Assembly (NCBI RefSeq): GCF_900090315.1
Contig: NZ_FMHZ01000002.1
Location: 2,954,501 to 3,018,500, forward strand
Direction of reading: 5' to 3'
Length of the DNA: 64,000 bases
From: Micromonospora citrea
GTDB lineage: Bacteria > Actinomycetota > Actinomycetes > Mycobacteriales > Micromonosporaceae
The notes below the pieces were generated by a model. It was not told the origin of the DNA and ran no database searches. It saw nothing but the letters and a program-made list of their open reading frames with translations. Each line of letters opens with the position of its first letter. Position 1 is the first letter of the stretch. Shown here one piece after another: positions 61,243 to 64,000 of the stretch. A program made the translations under genes and the position numbers.

Positions 61243-63000
61243 GTGACCGACGATCGCGCCCCCGACGAGGACCGGCTGGACGGCGCGGCGGAGAGCCCGC
61301 ACGCGAGCGAGGCGGCCGGCGGGCGGGCGGCGCGCCGGCCGCGCAGCACCGACCCGCGCGAGCTGGGCTTCACCCCGCGCAAGCCGGTGCCGTGGCTCGC
61401 GCCCTTCCTGCTGATCAGCACCGGCATCCGTACGCTGCTGGCGATGCTCTTCGGGGCGTACCTGGACAAGCGGGAGCTGCAGAACTCCCTCGACGCCGGC
61501 ATCGCGCGGCAGGTCGGGCCGGACGGCGGGCTCTGGCTGGACTACGTGGCCGACCTGGGCGACGGCTTCAACGCCACCTACTCGATCGCCTACCTGCTCG
61601 CCCAGCGGGAGCTGGAGGTCGACGGGCACCGGCTGCCCCGGGCGCAGACCCTGGTGATGGGCGGCGACCAGGTCTACCCGTCGGCGGCCTTCGAGGCGTA
61701 CGAGGACCGGTGCAAGGGGCCCTACCAGGCGGCGCTGCCCGTCACCCCGCCCGAGCGGCCGACGCTCTTCGCCGTGCCCGGCAACCACGACTGGTACGAC
61801 GGCCTGACCGCCTTCCTGCGGCTGTTCGTGCGCTCGCGGGACCGGCACTTCGGCGGCTGGGACACCGGCCAGTCCCGCTCGTACTTCGCCGTCGAGCTGC
61901 CCGCCGACTGGTGGCTGCTCGGCCTCGACGACCAGTCCGGTTCCTACCTGGACGACCCGCAGCTCACCTACTTCGACAAGGTCGCCGAGCGGCTGGGCCC
62001 GCGCAGCCGGGTGATCCTGGTCGTGCCGGCGCCGACGTGGGTCAAGGCCGCCGACCACCCCACGGCGTACGACTCGATCGACTACTTCGTCCGTACGATC
62101 GTCGCGCCCACCGGGGCCCAGGTGCGGCTGCTGATCTCCGGCGACCTGCACCACTACGCCCGGTACGCCGGCCCGGACCGGCAGCTGATCACCTGCGGAG
62201 GCGGCGGCGCGTACCTCTACCCCACGCACAAGCTCCCGGAGCGCATCGAGGTGCCGCCGCGCGACACCCTCGCCCGGCGGGCCAGCACCTCCCGCACGTA
62301 CGACCTCGCCGGCCGCTACCCGGACGCCGCCCGCTCCCGACGGTACGGCTGGGGGATCTTCCCCCGGCTGCCGCTGCGCAACCCGGGCTTCACCACCCTG
62401 CTCGGCACGCTGCACACGCTGCTGATGCTGGCGATGGCCGGCGTCGTGAGCAACCGGACCGGGACGGAGCAGCGGCTGTTCAGCGTCCCGCTGGTGGCGA
62501 TGCTGGTCGTCACGCTGCTCGGCGCGGGATTCTTCGCCAAGCCACCCAGCTCGGGCGGGAAGCGGCACGCGCGGCACTGGATCCTCGGCGTGGGCCACGG
62601 CCTGGCCCACGTCGGGCTGGCCGCCGCCGGCACCTGGGTCTGGCTGGCGCTGCCCCTCTACGACTGGCCGTGGCCGCTGCCGGCGGTCGCGGCGGCGGTG
62701 GTCTACGGCCCGGTGATCGGGCTGGTGGCGAGCCAGTTGGTCGCCGCGTACCTGCTGGTGGCCGGCGCGTTCGGGGTGAACGTCAACGAGCTCTTCGCGG
62801 GGCAGGGCATCGAGGACGCGAAGGCGTTCCTGCGGCTGCGCATCGACCCCGACGGCACGCTGACCATCTATCCGATCGCCGTGGACCGGGTGGCCCGCGA
62901 CTGGCAGGTCAACCCGGACCAGTCCCCGGAATCCTCCTGGCTGGTCCCGAGGCACCCCCTCCGCCCGCGCCTGGCCGAACCCCCGACGACCCTCCCCTGA
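61243..63000 (+). CDS. Metallophosphoesterase, membrane protein
   Basis: 585 residues from GTG 61243; an in-frame GTG 61192 is possible. Calcineurin-like motifs: LVMGGDQVYPSAAFEAYEDR (GDxxY), AVPGNHDWYDG (GNHD) and ISGDLHHYARY (GDxHH). The C-terminal half has about four to five hydrophobic helices (LHTLLMLAMAGVVSN; ATWVWLALPLY-like segments). The phosphoester substrate is unknown. It is the first conserved gene after the island array, divergent from tRNA-Thr. Confidence 0.9.
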   Translation: MTDDRAPDEDRLDGAAESPHASEAAGGRAARRPRSTDPRELGFTPRKPVPWLAPFLLISTGIRTLLAMLFGAYLDKRELQNSLDAGIARQVGPDGGLWLDYVADLGDGFNATYSIAYLLAQRELEVDGHRLPRAQTLVMGGDQVYPSAAFEAYEDRCKGPYQAALPVTPPERPTLFAVPGNHDWYDGLTAFLRLFVRSRDRHFGGWDTGQSRSYFAVELPADWWLLGLDDQSGSYLDDPQLTYFDKVAERLGPRSRVILVVPAPTWVKAADHPTAYDSIDYFVRTIVAPTGAQVRLLISGDLHHYARYAGPDRQLITCGGGGAYLYPTHKLPERIEVPPRDTLARRASTSRTYDLAGRYPDAARSRRYGWGIFPRLPLRNPGFTTLLGTLHTLLMLAMAGVVSNRTGTEQRLFSVPLVAMLVVTLLGAGFFAKPPSSGGKRHARHWILGVGHGLAHVGLAAAGTWVWLALPLYDWPWPLPAVAAAVVYGPVIGLVASQLVAAYLLVAGAFGVNVNELFAGQGIEDAKAFLRLRIDPDGTLTIYPIAVDRVARDWQVNPDQSPESSWLVPRHPLRPRLAEPPTTLP

Positions 63001-63029
63001 CCTGTCCCTTCCCTCCCCGGGCGGGGTGG

Positions 63030-63869
63030 TCAGGCGTTGTAGTGCTGGTCGTGGGCCTGGCGGGGCCCGCAGACCGAGGCGCGGGAGCAGGAGCAGCGGG
63101 AGCCGTCGGCGTCGAGGCGGACCGTGACCGAGTCGCGCGGGACGCTGTGGCCGACCACGCGGCCCTCCCCCTCCGGCGTCGACACCCGCGTGCCGATCCC
63201 CGGGGCGGATTCCTGGAACCGCTGGTAGAGCGGATGTTCGTACTTGAGGCAGCACATCAGCCGCCCGCACGCGCCGGAGATGCGCAGCGGATTGAGCGGC
63301 AGGTCCTGGTCCTTGGCCATCCGGATCGTCACCGGCTCGAAGTCGGTGAGGAAGGTGGCGCAGCAGAGGTCGCGGCCGCACGAGCCGATGCCGCCCTGCA
63401 CCCGCGCCGAGTCGCGGGCGGAGAGCTGACGCAGCTCCACCCGGCAGTGCAGGGTGGCCCCCAGGTCCCGGACCAGGGAGCGGAAGTCCACCCGGTGCGG
63501 GGCGGTGAAGTAGATGGTGCTCCGCTCGCCGCCGCCCTCGGCGGCCCCGAGCACGTGGTCGACCGCAACCACCTTCATCGGCAGGCCGTGCTCCCGGATC
63601 AGCCGCTTCGCCGCGACCTTCGCCTCGGCCTTGCGCCGGCGCAGCGCCTCGTCGCGGCGCAGGTCCTCCTCCTGCGCCAGCCCGGCCAGCCGGGGGAAGC
63701 CGTCGGTGTCCTCGGAGACCCACTGCGCGGCCCAGACGCACTCGGCCACCTCGGGGCCGTCGTCGGTCGGCACCAGCACCTTGTCGCCGACCTGAGGGCT
63801 CCACTCGCCGGGGTCGAGGTAGTAGAGGCGCCCGTACCGCTGGAAGCTGACCGCGCAGAGCATGCCCAT
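63030..63869 (-). CDS. PSP1/RicT (YaaT-like) family protein
   Basis: 279 residues. MLCAVSFQRYGRLYYLDPGE, then GIGSCGRDLCCATFLTDFEP and ISGACGRLMCCLKYEHPLYQ carry the conserved cysteine pairs of the PSP1/RicT family, which in Bacillus forms an Fe-S Y-complex guiding RNase Y. Actinobacteria use it in an unproven role. The C-terminus has more Cys (SRCSCSRASVCG). ATG 63869 is used; ATG 63863 has better ribosome-binding-site spacing. Confidence 0.92.
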   Translation of the reverse strand: MGMLCAVSFQRYGRLYYLDPGEWSPQVGDKVLVPTDDGPEVAECVWAAQWVSEDTDGFPRLAGLAQEEDLRRDEALRRRKAEAKVAAKRLIREHGLPMKVVAVDHVLGAAEGGGERSTIYFTAPHRVDFRSLVRDLGATLHCRVELRQLSARDSARVQGGIGSCGRDLCCATFLTDFEPVTIRMAKDQDLPLNPLRISGACGRLMCCLKYEHPLYQRFQESAPGIGTRVSTPEGEGRVVGHSVPRDSVTVRLDADGSRCSCSRASVCGPRQAHDQHYNA

Positions 63870-63925
63870 GGCTCCCACCCTACGACGGTCCGGCGCCCGC
63901 GGCGCGGCCGGCCGTCGCGGTCCGA

Positions 63926-64000
63926 CTACGCCGTGCAGCCATTCACGCTCGTCGACTCGACCGACCCGCGGCCCACCTCGTCGTGCCGTTGCCCCTCGCC
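63926..64000 (-). CDS. Possible 3' end of a gene entering from outside the window
   Basis: 25 codons open to the window edge, ending ...GSVESTSVNGCTA and TAG (63928-63926). A Ser/Cys-containing end like this could belong to a secreted hydrolase or another protein; too little is present to tell. It is on the same strand as and upstream of the RicT-like gene. Confidence 0.35.
   Translation of the reverse strand, partial: GEGQRHDEVGRGSVESTSVNGCTA

Overview
The window is very GC-rich (roughly 70 percent or more), with gene-dense coding on both strands, many GTG starts and short intergenic gaps. Gene content and order point to an actinomycete of the Micromonosporaceae type (Micromonospora-like). 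Supporting markers are sepH next to serC, the futalosine menaquinone genes mqnB and mqnD, an XPB-type helicase with its helicase-associated partner, DUF2530, DUF3027 and TIGR03089 proteins, and Ku with split LigD-type enzymes. Several neighbourhoods (citrate synthase, serC, sepH; MarR; cold-shock protein; XPB pair) resemble the Rv0861c-Rv0889c region of Mycobacterium tuberculosis. That comparison is from memory, not from a search.

Layout. 0-9 kb: end of a citrate synthase gene, serC, sepH, an aldo/keto reductase, thpR, a marR-efflux operon with a palindromic operator, a purine permease and DUF2530. 9-15.7 kb: DUF3027, an MFS protein overlapping mqnB, a chimeric XRE-linker-GNAT protein, a repeat-filled gap of about 0.9 kb, then mqnD tail-to-tail with a cold-shock gene. 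15.7-26.4 kb: HAD phosphatase, helicase partner, L,D-transpeptidase, XPB helicase, an ECF41 sigma factor divergent from its carboxymuconolactone decarboxylase-like target, a secreted metalloprotease and TIGR03089. 26.5-29.5 kb: an NHEJ module (primase-polymerase, ATP-dependent ligase, divergent Ku). 29.6-39.1 kb: MerR-thioredoxin, FKBP, HAD, quinone oxidoreductase, acyl-CoA ligase, Nudix, DHA2 exporter and PfpI protein. 39.2-43.3 kb: a heptose-type sugar module (bifunctional HldE-like enzyme, GT2, GT9). 43.3-47 kb: a stress cluster (Hsp20, DUF2231, PPOX-fold, SAP-domain and SRPBCC proteins) with three sigma-B-like promoter sequences. 47-52.4 kb: VOC, DUF4240, and a GlxA-type regulator divergent from a DyP peroxidase, HD and dehydrogenase operon.

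52.5-61.1 kb is a graveyard of integrated elements stacked against a tRNA-Thr(CGU) gene. Four modules can be read. Each has one or two passenger genes, then a decayed tyrosine integrase (in one module also a frameshifted pSAM2-type replication initiator), then a hairpin and a copy of the tRNA 3' end. An intact IS5-family element sits inside a small gene, and removing it with one 4-bp target copy restores that gene's reading frame. The conserved chromosome resumes with a metallophosphoesterase and a RicT/PSP1 protein.

I did not find a clear-cut new defence system, CRISPR array or biosynthetic cluster. The observations I would follow up are the tandem tRNA-Thr island array, the XRE-(NDDGN)n-GNAT chimera, the HldE with a long low-complexity insert in its kinase domain, the matched divergent ECF41 promoters, the sigma-B-like promoter triad, and a recurring pattern in which short tandem duplications start at gene 3' ends and copy the stop codon outward.
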